The notes beneath the pieces are model-generated. The model was not told the origin of the DNA, did no database searches, and saw nothing but the letters and a program-made list of their open reading frames with translations. Positions 56,757 to 64,000 of a stretch of DNA of 64,000 bases are shown piece by piece; position 1 is the stretch's first letter, and every line of letters starts with the position of its first letter. The translations under genes and the position numbers were made by a program. Source of the DNA: an uncultured Microbulbifer sp. (lineage in GTDB: Bacteria > Pseudomonadota > Gammaproteobacteria > Pseudomonadales > Cellvibrionaceae); assembly GCF_947504145.1 (NCBI RefSeq), contig NZ_CANNGQ010000003.1, positions 124,001 through 188,000 on the forward strand, given 5' to 3'.

Positions 56757-56783
56757 CTATCGGCACTTTGCCCATGAGCTTGA
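56757..56783 (-). promoter_or_regulatory. Sigma-28 promoter of motA
   Basis: On the minus strand: TCAAGCTC, 11 bp, GCCGATAG. The -10 matches at 7 of 8 positions; the -35 is weaker. It lies about 37 bp before the motA start. Confidence 0.72.
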
Positions 56784-56965
56784 GGGCAGATCGCCAGAAA
56801 ACCCCACAAGGTCGACTTCCCGACGCCAGAGTTGTCTCACTCCGGTTGCAAGGTGCTGTGTACCAACTATTTTCTTTATATATAAATCTGCTTTGGTGAG
56901 TGCGCGCTCAGCGTCTCCGAGCGAAATGACTCCTTGAAAATAAGCCCCACCCGGAAGCCCCATTC

Positions 56966-57658
56966 ATGCTGATTGCGCATTTAGGCGACAAAATTCACCA
57001 CCCGGAAAACACTCTCGCCGCGTTCGAGGCAGCGCATGGCCTCGGCGCCTGCGCCATTGCCACCGAAGTGCAGTTCAGTAAAGAACGTACGCCCTGGTGC
57101 TGTGCGGGTGTGGGGATGGATTTTGCGCAAGTAGGGATTTCCACGCCGCTGCACCTGCTGAAAGACCGGGACCTGAAGGCCCTGCCGCTGAGCAGTTTTC
57201 AGCAACTGGTGGACTGGGCCGGGCGACACCGGCATCTGGAGTGGTTTGTGGAGCTGAACCCGGAAACGCTTGCCCATGTGGGTTCGGAAGCGGCGATTCG
57301 TCGGCTACGGGACGAGATTTCCGGCTGTACCGACGCCTTTGTTGTTCTCACCTCCGACCTACGCAGCCTGCGCCTCGCGCGCAATCTGGGCTTCGATCTG
57401 GTCGCACTGCGCGTTCCCAACGTTGCCCGCTGCCTGTCCGCGGACGTGGTCACACTGGCGCCTGATTTTCTGTTTATTGACCAGGCGACAGTGGACTGCC
57501 AGGAATTGCCCCCGGGCCCCTGGCAATGGGTAGTACACGAGATCAATACCACCCAGGGTGCCGTACACTGGCATCACCGGGGCGCACACCATATCCTGAC
57601 GGGGAATCTGCCGCTACTGATGCGGTCCCGGGAGGCCAGCAATGTCTATGGAATTTGA
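56966..57658 (+). CDS. Degenerate glycerophosphodiester phosphodiesterase-like protein
   Basis: 230 residues. The GDPD family start is recognisable (LIAHLGDKIHHPENTLAAFE), but catalytic positions are lost: the AHRG arginine is leucine, the ExD metal pair reads AxE (ATEVQFSKE), and the following HD dipeptide is gone. FVELNPETLAHVGSEAAIRR, WQWVVHEINT and a closing GxxG-like ILTGNLPLLM still follow the TIM-barrel layout. It overlaps the GlpD-like gene by 17 bp, hinting at a shared role in glycerol-phosphate metabolism or sensing, but likely not as an active hydrolase. Confidence 0.75.
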   Translation: MLIAHLGDKIHHPENTLAAFEAAHGLGACAIATEVQFSKERTPWCCAGVGMDFAQVGISTPLHLLKDRDLKALPLSSFQQLVDWAGRHRHLEWFVELNPETLAHVGSEAAIRRLRDEISGCTDAFVVLTSDLRSLRLARNLGFDLVALRVPNVARCLSADVVTLAPDFLFIDQATVDCQELPPGPWQWVVHEINTTQGAVHWHHRGAHHILTGNLPLLMRSREASNVYGI

Positions 57659-58850
57659 TGTTCTGGTTGTCGGTGCCGGCATCCAGGGGGCGGGGGTCGC
57701 CGAGGCGCTTACTGCAGCCGGGTACCGGGTAGCGATTCTGGAGCAGGAATCCGTGGCCCATGGCACCTCATCGCGCTCGTCAAAACTGATCCACGGCGGA
57801 CTGCGCTATCTGGAAAGCGGGCAGTTCTCGCTGGTGTACGAATGCCTCAAGGAGCGGCGCTGGCTACTGGCAAACAAGCCAGATCTGGTGCACATGGTGC
57901 CCTTCCTGATCCCGGTTTACCGGCACAGCCGCCGCCCCAGCTGGAAAATACGCCTGGGGCTCAGCCTCTATGCGCTTTTGGCTGGGCTACTTTCCTCGAA
58001 AGCGCGCTTCCGTTCGATCAGCCTGCAAGATCACGATGCCCTGTGTGGGCTCAACGGCGACGATCTGATTGCGGTCTACCGCTACTACGATGCGCAGACC
58101 GACGACGCAGCCCTCACCCGCGAAGTAATTCAGACGGCTACACGGGGCGGCGCCGAACTAATCTGCCCCGCAAGCCTTGTTGGTGCAGAGGTCACTGACA
58201 AATTTGTGCGCGTAGACTACTTCCACGAAGGCCTGCTCAATACCCTGCACTGCCGCACGCTGGTCAACTGCTCCGGCCCCTGGATCGAAGAGACCAACAG
58301 CAAGTGCACCCCCAGTGCCAAGTTGCCTCCGCTGGAGCTGGTAGCCGGTACCCATATCCAGGTGCCGTTAAAGATCGCGAACAAGATCTTTTATGTAGAG
58401 GCCGAAGACGGCCGTGCGGTATTTGTGATGCCCTGGCAGGGAGAAACCCTGGTAGGCACCACCGAGCGTCCCTATCACGGTGACCCCTCCGAGGTCGCCC
58501 CCACGCTGGAAGAAAAGGCCTACCTGCTGCGCACCCTGAAGCAGTATTTCCCAGAAACCCGCCCGTTGCAGCTGAATCAACTGAGTGACAGCTTCGCCGG
58601 ACTGCGGGTCTTGCCCCACGCCAGCGACAACCCCTTCTCCCGCAGCCGGGAAACCATGATCTGCTGTGACAACCCCAAGCGCCCACGCATCGTCGCGGTC
58701 GCAGGCGGCAAGCTCACCAGTTACCGCGCCACCGCGCGCAGTGTGGTGAAGAAGCTACGCCCGCTGCTCAGCACGGAAGAAGACTGGTCACCCGCCCCGG
58801 CGTCTCAGGCGAACGATGCGCACGAGGCCGCGAAAGAGCGCAATCTGTAG
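57642..58850 (+). CDS. FAD-dependent glycerol-3-phosphate dehydrogenase-like protein, short form
   Basis: 402 residues. Rossmann FAD motif VVGAGIQGAGVAEALTAAGY at residues 9-28, then the GlpD pattern HGTSSRSSKLIHGGLRYLES and the C-terminal IVAVAGGKLTSYRATARSVV. True GlpD is about 500-530 residues; the C-terminal DAO domain is missing here, so substrate and electron acceptor may differ. It overlaps the GDPD-like gene upstream. Likely substrate is glycerol-3-phosphate or a related polyol phosphate. Confidence 0.83.
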   Translation: MSMEFDVLVVGAGIQGAGVAEALTAAGYRVAILEQESVAHGTSSRSSKLIHGGLRYLESGQFSLVYECLKERRWLLANKPDLVHMVPFLIPVYRHSRRPSWKIRLGLSLYALLAGLLSSKARFRSISLQDHDALCGLNGDDLIAVYRYYDAQTDDAALTREVIQTATRGGAELICPASLVGAEVTDKFVRVDYFHEGLLNTLHCRTLVNCSGPWIEETNSKCTPSAKLPPLELVAGTHIQVPLKIANKIFYVEAEDGRAVFVMPWQGETLVGTTERPYHGDPSEVAPTLEEKAYLLRTLKQYFPETRPLQLNQLSDSFAGLRVLPHASDNPFSRSRETMICCDNPKRPRIVAVAGGKLTSYRATARSVVKKLRPLLSTEEDWSPAPASQANDAHEAAKERNL

Positions 58851-58940
58851 CCGAGCCAGTCACCGCTCGCGGCGACCGATCCGGGCCAGCGCGCCTTATC
58901 TTGTTATACTGCGCGCAGTTTTATCGTCTGATCGCTGTTT

Positions 58941-59981
58941 ATGTCTCAATCTCCCCAAACCCCGCCCCAGTCGCCGTTACCGTCCGCCCCCGTCACCGCA
59001 GGGAGCGCCACGACCGTTGCGCACCGTTTCTGCACAGCCCCGCTGATGGATTGGAGCGACCGGCACTGCCGTTATTTCTGGCGGCAGTTCAGCAAGCACG
59101 CCCTGCTCTACACGGAAATGGTCACCACCGGTGCGATCCTGTTTGGGGACCAACAGAGTCACCTGGATTTCAACGTGGAGGAGCAACCGGTGGCGCTGCA
59201 GCTTGGGGGCAGCGACCCGGCAGATCTGGCGCGTTGCGCCCGGATTGCGGAGCAATGGGGCTACAGCGAAGTGAACCTTAATTGCGGCTGCCCCAGTGAT
59301 CGGGTTAAAAAAGGTCGCTTTGGCGCCTGCCTGATGGCGGAGCCAGACCTGGTGGCGGAATGCTTGGGGGCAATGCAAAGCGCGGTTTCGATACCGGTGA
59401 CGGTGAAGCACCGCATCGGTATCGACGATATGGAGGACTACCCGGGGCTTTCACGATTTGTCGAAGCACAGGCGGGCGCCGGTATCACAACGTTTATCGT
59501 GCACGCGCGCAAAGCCTGGCTGAATGGCCTGAGCCCGAAAGAGAACCGCGAAGTACCGCCGCTCAAGTACGATATGGTTTACCAGCTGAAACGGGATTTT
59601 CCCGAGCTGGAAATTGTCCTCAATGGTGGCATCAACTCGCTGGAGGAGTGTCGCGAGCATCTACAGCAATTAGATGGTGTTATGCTCGGGCGCGCGGCCT
59701 ACCAGACACCGGGCCTGCTCGCAGATGTGGACGCAGCTCTGTTTAACGGCGAGCCCGGGCCGACGCCGGCCGAAGCGGTTCACAATATGCTGCCCTATAT
59801 CGAACGGGAGCTTTCTCGCGGGCAACGCCTGAATCATATTACCCGCCATATGATGGGGTTGTTTCAGGGGGTGCCGGGGGCGCGGCGTTTTCGTCGCTAT
59901 CTGAGTGAGAATGCACATATGGCAGGTGCGGGGCCAGAGGTGCTGGAGGATGCACTGGCGCTGGTGACGCAGGCGGCCTAG
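58941..59981 (+). CDS. dusA: tRNA-dihydrouridine(20/20a) synthase
   Basis: 346 residues. Dus family hallmarks: [50 protein letters not shown] (catalytic Cys in NLNCGCPS), VKHRIGIDD and [20 protein letters not shown]. The DusA subgroup features ([17 protein letters not shown]) are clear. It reduces uridine in the D-loop of tRNA using FMN and NADPH. It precedes tal, as in Pseudomonas. Confidence 0.96.
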   Translation: MSQSPQTPPQSPLPSAPVTAGSATTVAHRFCTAPLMDWSDRHCRYFWRQFSKHALLYTEMVTTGAILFGDQQSHLDFNVEEQPVALQLGGSDPADLARCARIAEQWGYSEVNLNCGCPSDRVKKGRFGACLMAEPDLVAECLGAMQSAVSIPVTVKHRIGIDDMEDYPGLSRFVEAQAGAGITTFIVHARKAWLNGLSPKENREVPPLKYDMVYQLKRDFPELEIVLNGGINSLEECREHLQQLDGVMLGRAAYQTPGLLADVDAALFNGEPGPTPAEAVHNMLPYIERELSRGQRLNHITRHMMGLFQGVPGARRFRRYLSENAHMAGAGPEVLEDALALVTQAA

Positions 59982-60056
59982 GCGTGGAAATGGGTGGATC
60001 GGCCGCAAACGCATCCACCAAGAACAAGAGTTTTAAACAAATAAGGACGTGGGGAA

Positions 60057-61001
60057 ATGAACAAACTGGACCAACTCAAAAAACGCAGCCTGGTGGTTGC
60101 CGATACGGGCGATATCGAAGCGATCCGCCGCTATCAGCCGCAAGACGCCACCACCAACCCCTCATTGCTTTACAAGGCGGCGCAACTTCCCCAGTACCAG
60201 CAACACCTGAAGGATGCCTTGGCCTGGGCCGAGCAGAAAGGCGGCGACGTGATCGCCCTCGCCTCGATGAAACTGGCCGTATCCATCGGCTACGAGATTC
60301 TACAGATCGTGCCTGGTGTGGTGTCCACGGAAGTGGATGCACGCCTGTCGTTCGACACTGCCGCGAGCATCGAGTACGCACGTCAATTGATCGCTATGTA
60401 TGAACAGGCCGGTATTGAGCGCGAGCGGGTACTGATCAAACTCGCGTCCACCTGGGAAGGAATCTGCGCGGCTTCGGTGCTGGAGCGCGAAGGTATCCAC
60501 TGCAACCTGACCCTGCTGTTCAGTGAATGCCAGGCGGTCGCCTGTGCAGAAGCCGGCGTCACGCTGATCTCCCCATTTGTGGGCCGCATTCTCGACTGGT
60601 ACAAAGCCAGCACCGGGCGCGAAGACTACACTGCAAAAGACGACCCTGGCGTACTCTCGGTCACCAGTATTTATGAGTACTACAAATCCCGTGAGTACCC
60701 CACCATCGTGATGGGTGCCAGTTTCCGCAACACCGGCGAGATCGAAGCGCTGGCCGGCTGCGACAAGCTCACCATCAGTCCGCAGCTGTTGCAGGAATTG
60801 CAGGATGACAACGGCACTCTCGCCGACGGCCTGGACAGTAATATTGCCAGCCAGGCGCGCCCGGCCAGCGATATGACAGAAGCGAAATTCCGCTACCAAT
60901 TAAACGCCGATGCCATGGCCACGGAAAAGCTTGCGGAAGGTATCCGCAACTTCGTGGCCGATCAGGTGAAGCTTGAGGAATTACTGCAGAAATCGCGGTA
61001 A
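60057..61001 (+). CDS. tal: Transaldolase
   Basis: 314 residues, of the TalB subfamily. The N-terminal [20 protein letters not shown] and the catalytic region [20 protein letters not shown] (Schiff-base Lys in LIKLAST) are conserved, as are [15 protein letters not shown] and [20 protein letters not shown]. It transfers dihydroxyacetone units in the pentose phosphate pathway. An AAGGACGTGGGGAA ribosome site precedes the ATG. Confidence 0.97.
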   Translation: MNKLDQLKKRSLVVADTGDIEAIRRYQPQDATTNPSLLYKAAQLPQYQQHLKDALAWAEQKGGDVIALASMKLAVSIGYEILQIVPGVVSTEVDARLSFDTAASIEYARQLIAMYEQAGIERERVLIKLASTWEGICAASVLEREGIHCNLTLLFSECQAVACAEAGVTLISPFVGRILDWYKASTGREDYTAKDDPGVLSVTSIYEYYKSREYPTIVMGASFRNTGEIEALAGCDKLTISPQLLQELQDDNGTLADGLDSNIASQARPASDMTEAKFRYQLNADAMATEKLAEGIRNFVADQVKLEELLQKSR

Positions 61002-61027
61002 CACCACGAAAAGAAAGGAACCCCAGC

Positions 61028-61486
61028 ATGCTCCGACAGATTCGTAAACTGTTCGACCAGATCGGCCAGGGGGAGAGCGTGGAAGTGCGTACGGAAAAAG
61101 ACGTGCGCATGATCAGCGCCGCACTGATGGCGGAGATTGCCACTGCCGACCAGAAAGTGGACGAACGCGAGCGCGCAGCCCTGATACGCCTGTTGCGGGA
61201 ACACTATGAGCTCGACGAGGAAACCGCCCTCAGCATGGTGGAGCAGGCGCTGGCGGACCGCCACGAGGCGACTTCTCTGTATGAGTTCACCCAGACGGTC
61301 AACGACAATTTCAGTGAGCGGGACAAATACCTGCTGGTAAAGCAGATGTGGCTTGTGGCTTTCGCCGACGGTGAGATTGATGCGTTCGAGGAGCACTTGA
61401 TTCGACGGGTGGCCGAACTGATTTACTTACCACACGGACTGTTTACCCGGGCGCGCGCCGAAGCTCGGGATGAAGACCAGGGATAG
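61028..61486 (+). CDS. TerB-family protein
   Basis: 152 residues, all-helical, with the TerB fold: MISAALMAEIATADQKVDER with ERAALIRLLREHYELDEETA, and a second repeat QMWLVAFADGEIDAFEEHLI with RRVAELIYLP. The aspartate-rich ADxxVDERE and ADGEIDAFE motifs are typical of the family; the molecular role is unknown and tellurite resistance should not be assumed. It is 26 bp after tal and probably co-transcribed with it. Confidence 0.88.
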   Translation: MLRQIRKLFDQIGQGESVEVRTEKDVRMISAALMAEIATADQKVDERERAALIRLLREHYELDEETALSMVEQALADRHEATSLYEFTQTVNDNFSERDKYLLVKQMWLVAFADGEIDAFEEHLIRRVAELIYLPHGLFTRARAEARDEDQG

Positions 61487-61498
61487 GGGCGATACGCC

Positions 61499-61539
61499 GT
61501 AACAGGTTTTGGAGCGGCGCTTAAGAAAGGCCCTGTTAC
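61499..61539. terminator. Inverted repeat between the TerB and STAS genes
   Basis: GTAACAGG (61499-61506) and CCTGTTAC (61532-61539) are perfect inverted copies enclosing 25 bp, between convergent genes. There is no clear T-run; possible bidirectional terminator. Confidence 0.4.
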
Positions 61540-61545
61540 AACCCC

Positions 61546-62070
61546 TCAGTGGTTTGCCGCTGACTTGGCGTCCTGGGCAGTCTGTTCGCTCTCCAGTGCA
61601 TGCACCAGATCGCGGAAGGTCGCTTCATTCTGCTCGTTCATACTCATCAGCACGCGGTGCGCTTCCAGCACCATTTCCCGCGCGGTGTGCTCGTCGGGCG
61701 CATTGCATTTGAGAGGCGCCGGTTCGGCGTGGTAGGCGTCGTTGTCGGCATCGCTGGAGATGTCCATCAACTCCTCAAAGCCCATGGAATCCAGCAGGTG
61801 CAGTAGGCCACGATCTTCACACAGCACCAGAGGCTTGCCGCCCTTCTGCTCCGCGCTGCGGAAAGCGATCTTGGCCATCAATCCCAGAGTAGTGCTGTCG
61901 ACACCTTCTGTTTCGTGCATATCGAACACCACACCGCGAAACGCGCTGTGGGAAAACATCTTGTCGATAAAGTTATCGAAAGACGTGCACAGATTAAGAC
62001 GCACATCGCCCACCAGTTTCACCACGTAGATGCCCTGATGGTCGCCAACCATTATCTGCCCGGACTGCAT
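61546..62070 (-). CDS. STAS-domain anti-anti-sigma-like protein (RssC/HsbA-like)
   Basis: 174 residues. STAS domain at about 1-110 with the phosphorylatable Ser in HETEGVDSTTLGLMAKIAFR. The Pro/Asp-rich linker and C-terminal helix (about 120-165) are extra. Such proteins act as phospho-switches opposing a PP2C phosphatase; the receiver-PP2C gene upstream is the natural partner. In Pseudomonas, similar proteins are RssC (next to RssB and tal) and HsbA (which touches FlgM). Position favours the RssC relation. Confidence 0.85.
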   Translation of the reverse strand: MQSGQIMVGDHQGIYVVKLVGDVRLNLCTSFDNFIDKMFSHSAFRGVVFDMHETEGVDSTTLGLMAKIAFRSAEQKGGKPLVLCEDRGLLHLLDSMGFEELMDISSDADNDAYHAEPAPLKCNAPDEHTAREMVLEAHRVLMSMNEQNEATFRDLVHALESEQTAQDAKSAANH

Positions 62071-62479
62071 AGTAACCTCTAGCGCACCCTGCTCTTATCC
62101 CGAGCTAGGGGCGAGATGGATGAGTTGCGGCTTGTGACCGCGGCACAGTTCCTTGTGCAAGCCTAGCGCATTTGCACCAATCCAGGGACTAATTGCCAAG
62201 GACTGGCACGATAGAGCCAGAAGTGGGGCGGAGCTTACTCCTGCCCACCGGTGCTGACAAGACCAGTGTGAACCGGTTAGCAGGTGTGACCGGAAAGTCC
62301 GGTACTTTATGTTTCCGGGCTCTCCAGGTACCTCAGGAAAATCGGTTCACGGGGCCAGTTTCCGACACTTATCGTGAATGCGGCATGAATAAGGCAGGCA
62401 TTCTCGATGAGCAGCCCGAAATGTAATGACGCTGGCCGAGAGTAAGAAAAATGCAGCAAAAAGCGGGCCGGAACAGCGC
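62071..62479. other. 409-bp gap between signalling genes
   Basis: The stretch holds no convincing gene. A short hairpin CCGGA-AAG-TCCGG and several inverted ACCGGT-type motifs suggest RNA structure. The plus-strand open frame 62193-62426 shows no recognisable domain. A promoter for the STAS gene, a leader RNA or a small RNA are possible; none can be shown by eye. Confidence 0.35.
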
Positions 62480-62482
62480 TTA
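62458..62482 (-). terminator. Possible terminator of the receiver-PP2C gene
   Basis: On the minus strand, AAGCG just after the stop codon can pair with CGCTT, followed by TTT. The stem is only 5 bp, so termination would be partial. Confidence 0.35.
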
Positions 62483-63682
62483 ACGCTCGTCCTGGCGCAG
62501 GGTGAGAATGGTAATGTCGTCGGGGAAGGATTCGGCAGTATCAACCTTTAGCGCAGAGCAGAGGCTGTCGAGATCACCGCGGCTGCGGTCGATGTATTGC
62601 AGCAGGATCTCTTCTTTTTCCAGAAGGTCTCCCGGCAGCAATTCCAGCACACCATCAGAGCAGGCCACAAGACGCCAGCTCGCTGGCAGGCTGCGGTGCC
62701 GCACCTCCCAGCCGCCGTGCTCGAACAGCCCCAGTGGGCGCCCTTTTCCGCTAAGCCACTCGGCACCGCCACTGGTGACCAGGGCTGGCATGGGTACCTG
62801 ACCGGCCACCGCGTAATGCAACTGACGGGCGCGGCTGTCCACCACCCCCACAAACATGCTGGCATGCTTGTCGAGCCGCGTGGCGAGCAGCTCACTGTTG
62901 ATCATTTCCAGAATGTCGGTGAGATCCCGATCGAGGTTGTTCAACTGGCTGAACAGCGGGCGCTCGCGCAACAGGTGCATGATGCTGTGCTTGATCAACG
63001 CGGTCACCAGTGCGGAAGAGACACCGTGCCCGGACACATCCACCAGGTAGAAGGCCACAAAGCGCTCGCCGAACAGCCCGTAGTCGATGAAGTCGCCACT
63101 CAGATACAGAGATGGCTGCAGACGGTAGGCGGCCTTGATACCAGCCGGGTATTCATAGGGAGTGCGCGGGAGCAGGTGCTGCTGCAATTGACGGCCAGCT
63201 TCGTGATCCCGCTGCAGTAGCTCGATATGCTCTTTCAACTCACGATTGCGCGATTCCAGTTGCTCGCGGTATTCGCAGTTCTCCGCCGCCAGATCCCGCG
63301 CCTCCATGATCCGCGTCACCGCGTGATCGATCACGCTCTCATCGGCAATGGGCTTTAGTAAGTAATCACTCGCCCCCAGGCGCAACGCCTGCACTACGTC
63401 GTCCACTTCGCTGTTGGACGCCAGCACCACCACCGGCGTCCCTGGCGAAAGGTGCTTCACCTTGCGCAGCACCTCCAGCCCGCCCATATCCGGCAGGTGC
63501 AGGTCGGTAATCACCAGCTGGTACTGGTCGGGGGTAAACTGGCCGATGGCCTGGACGCCATTTTCCAGCAGAGTCACGGTATAACCGAGACGCGTGAGGG
63601 CACCCTGTACCAGATCGCAGGACGGCGACGCCGAATCGATCAGAAGTAGGGTGTGACGTGCACGATCAGAAATCGTATTCAT
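62480..63682 (-). CDS. Response regulator with PP2C phosphatase output (RssB-like)
   Basis: 400 residues from the ATG at 63682. Receiver domain (about 10-125): LLLIDSASPSCDLVQGALTR, acceptor Asp in QLVITDLHLPDMGGLEVLRK, and Lys in YLLKPIADESV. A helical linker leads to a SpoIIE-type PP2C domain (about 190-400) with SGDFIDYGLFGERFVAFYLV, DVSGHGVSSALVTALIKHS and a closing DDITILTL. It likely dephosphorylates the STAS protein. This layout matches Pseudomonas RssB (about 394 residues). It overlaps mlaA by 17 bp. Confidence 0.9.
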   Translation of the reverse strand: MNTISDRARHTLLLIDSASPSCDLVQGALTRLGYTVTLLENGVQAIGQFTPDQYQLVITDLHLPDMGGLEVLRKVKHLSPGTPVVVLASNSEVDDVVQALRLGASDYLLKPIADESVIDHAVTRIMEARDLAAENCEYREQLESRNRELKEHIELLQRDHEAGRQLQQHLLPRTPYEYPAGIKAAYRLQPSLYLSGDFIDYGLFGERFVAFYLVDVSGHGVSSALVTALIKHSIMHLLRERPLFSQLNNLDRDLTDILEMINSELLATRLDKHASMFVGVVDSRARQLHYAVAGQVPMPALVTSGGAEWLSGKGRPLGLFEHGGWEVRHRSLPASWRLVACSDGVLELLPGDLLEKEEILLQYIDRSRGDLDSLCSALKVDTAESFPDDITILTLRQDER

Positions 63683-64000
63683 CCAGGTCGCCGCCAAAAT
63701 CGTCTTCCTGCTCACCATCGTTGATCAGGAACTCACGCCGTTGCAGGTAGGCATCGCGCATCAGCACGTAGCGGTCACCCTGCAGCAAGGATTCCGCCTG
63801 CAGCAGGCTCGCTCGAAGTTGAATCAAATCAAGGGTTTTCAACGTATTCTCTACGGCGTTGTCGTCCAGGTACGTCAAAGGATTGGTGTACCACTCCACC
63901 ACTTCCGCGGGAGCATCGCGCACCGTGGATGGGCCGAGGAAAGGCACTACCAGATAGGGTCCGGAAGACATGCCCCACACCGCCAGGGTTTGGCCAAAGT
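63666..64000 (-). CDS. mlaA: Outer-membrane lipid asymmetry protein MlaA (VacJ), C-terminal part
   Basis: Partial gene: the N-terminus lies beyond the right edge. The frame is open to base 64000. The visible part has FGQTLAVWGMSSGPYLVVPF followed by LGPSTVRDA, the family signature. It continues with a helical segment ending in an acidic tail (EQEDDFGGDLDEYDF). MlaA removes phospholipids from the outer leaflet together with porins. Its stop lies inside the start region of the RssB-like gene, indicating co-transcription. Confidence 0.95.
   Translation of the reverse strand, partial: FGQTLAVWGMSSGPYLVVPFLGPSTVRDAPAEVVEWYTNPLTYLDDNAVENTLKTLDLIQLRASLLQAESLLQGDRYVLMRDAYLQRREFLINDGEQEDDFGGDLDEYDF

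Noticed and set aside
61028-61486. Tellurite-resistance gene
   Set aside because: The fold is TerB-like, but no other ter genes are near, so a resistance role is not supported.
62193-62426. 77-codon plus-strand open frame in the gap between the signalling genes
   Set aside because: No domain or ribosome site; composition looks non-coding. Kept only as part of the gap description.

Overview
The window is a compact, GC-rich stretch of chromosome from a motile Gram-negative bacterium, most likely a marine gammaproteobacterium of the Cellvibrionales/Pseudomonadales type. I infer this from the housekeeping genes and from the order tal, terB-like, STAS protein, receiver-PP2C protein, mlaA at the right edge, which recalls the Pseudomonas tal-rssC-rssB-vacJ neighbourhood. 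No insertion sequence, prophage or CRISPR array was seen.

Left edge (1-4.4 kb, all minus strand): end of a dTDP-rhamnose operon (rfbC partial, rfbA), tRNA-Ala(GGC), galU with a perfect CRP-type half-site pair upstream, and gltX. Two copies of a REP-like element lie between genes. From 4.5 to 10.0 kb is an alpha-type (CS1/CFA-I-like) chaperone-usher pilus locus. Major pilin, usher and tip protein are on the plus strand; the chaperone and a very small pilin-like protein converge on them from the minus strand.

The core (10.2-56.8 kb) is one near-complete flagellar and chemotaxis superlocus: flhDC, an flhB-like fragment, a FliK-like gene, fliT-fliS-fliD, fliC, fliE, fliFGHIJK, fliLMNOPQR, flgBCDEFGHIJ-KL, flgAMN, an EAL-HDOD gene, a TonB-C-domain gene, fliA, flhAB, cheZ, cheY, an MCP, cheB, cheR, an Aer-like MCP, cheW, cheA, motB and motA. 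Gene order and the FlhDC master regulator are of the enteric/betaproteobacterial kind. The FlrA/FleQ-FlhF-FlhG polar system usual in Pseudomonas-like relatives is not in the window.

The sequence supports a three-tier circuit. FlhDC-box-like inverted repeats lie in the fliE/fliF, flgA/flgB and flhB upstream regions. Sigma-28 promoters (TAAAG, 11-12 bp, GCCGATAA-like) precede fliD, fliC, flgK, flgM, cheB, motA and, unexpectedly, a small periplasmic TonB C-terminal-domain protein. That last gene is the best candidate for an undescribed flagellar-regulon component.

Right edge (57-64 kb): a degenerate GDPD-family protein overlapping a short GlpD-like oxidoreductase, dusA, transaldolase, a TerB-family protein, a STAS/receiver-PP2C signalling pair and the C-terminal part of mlaA. 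All functional assignments come from reading the translated sequences; no database search was run.
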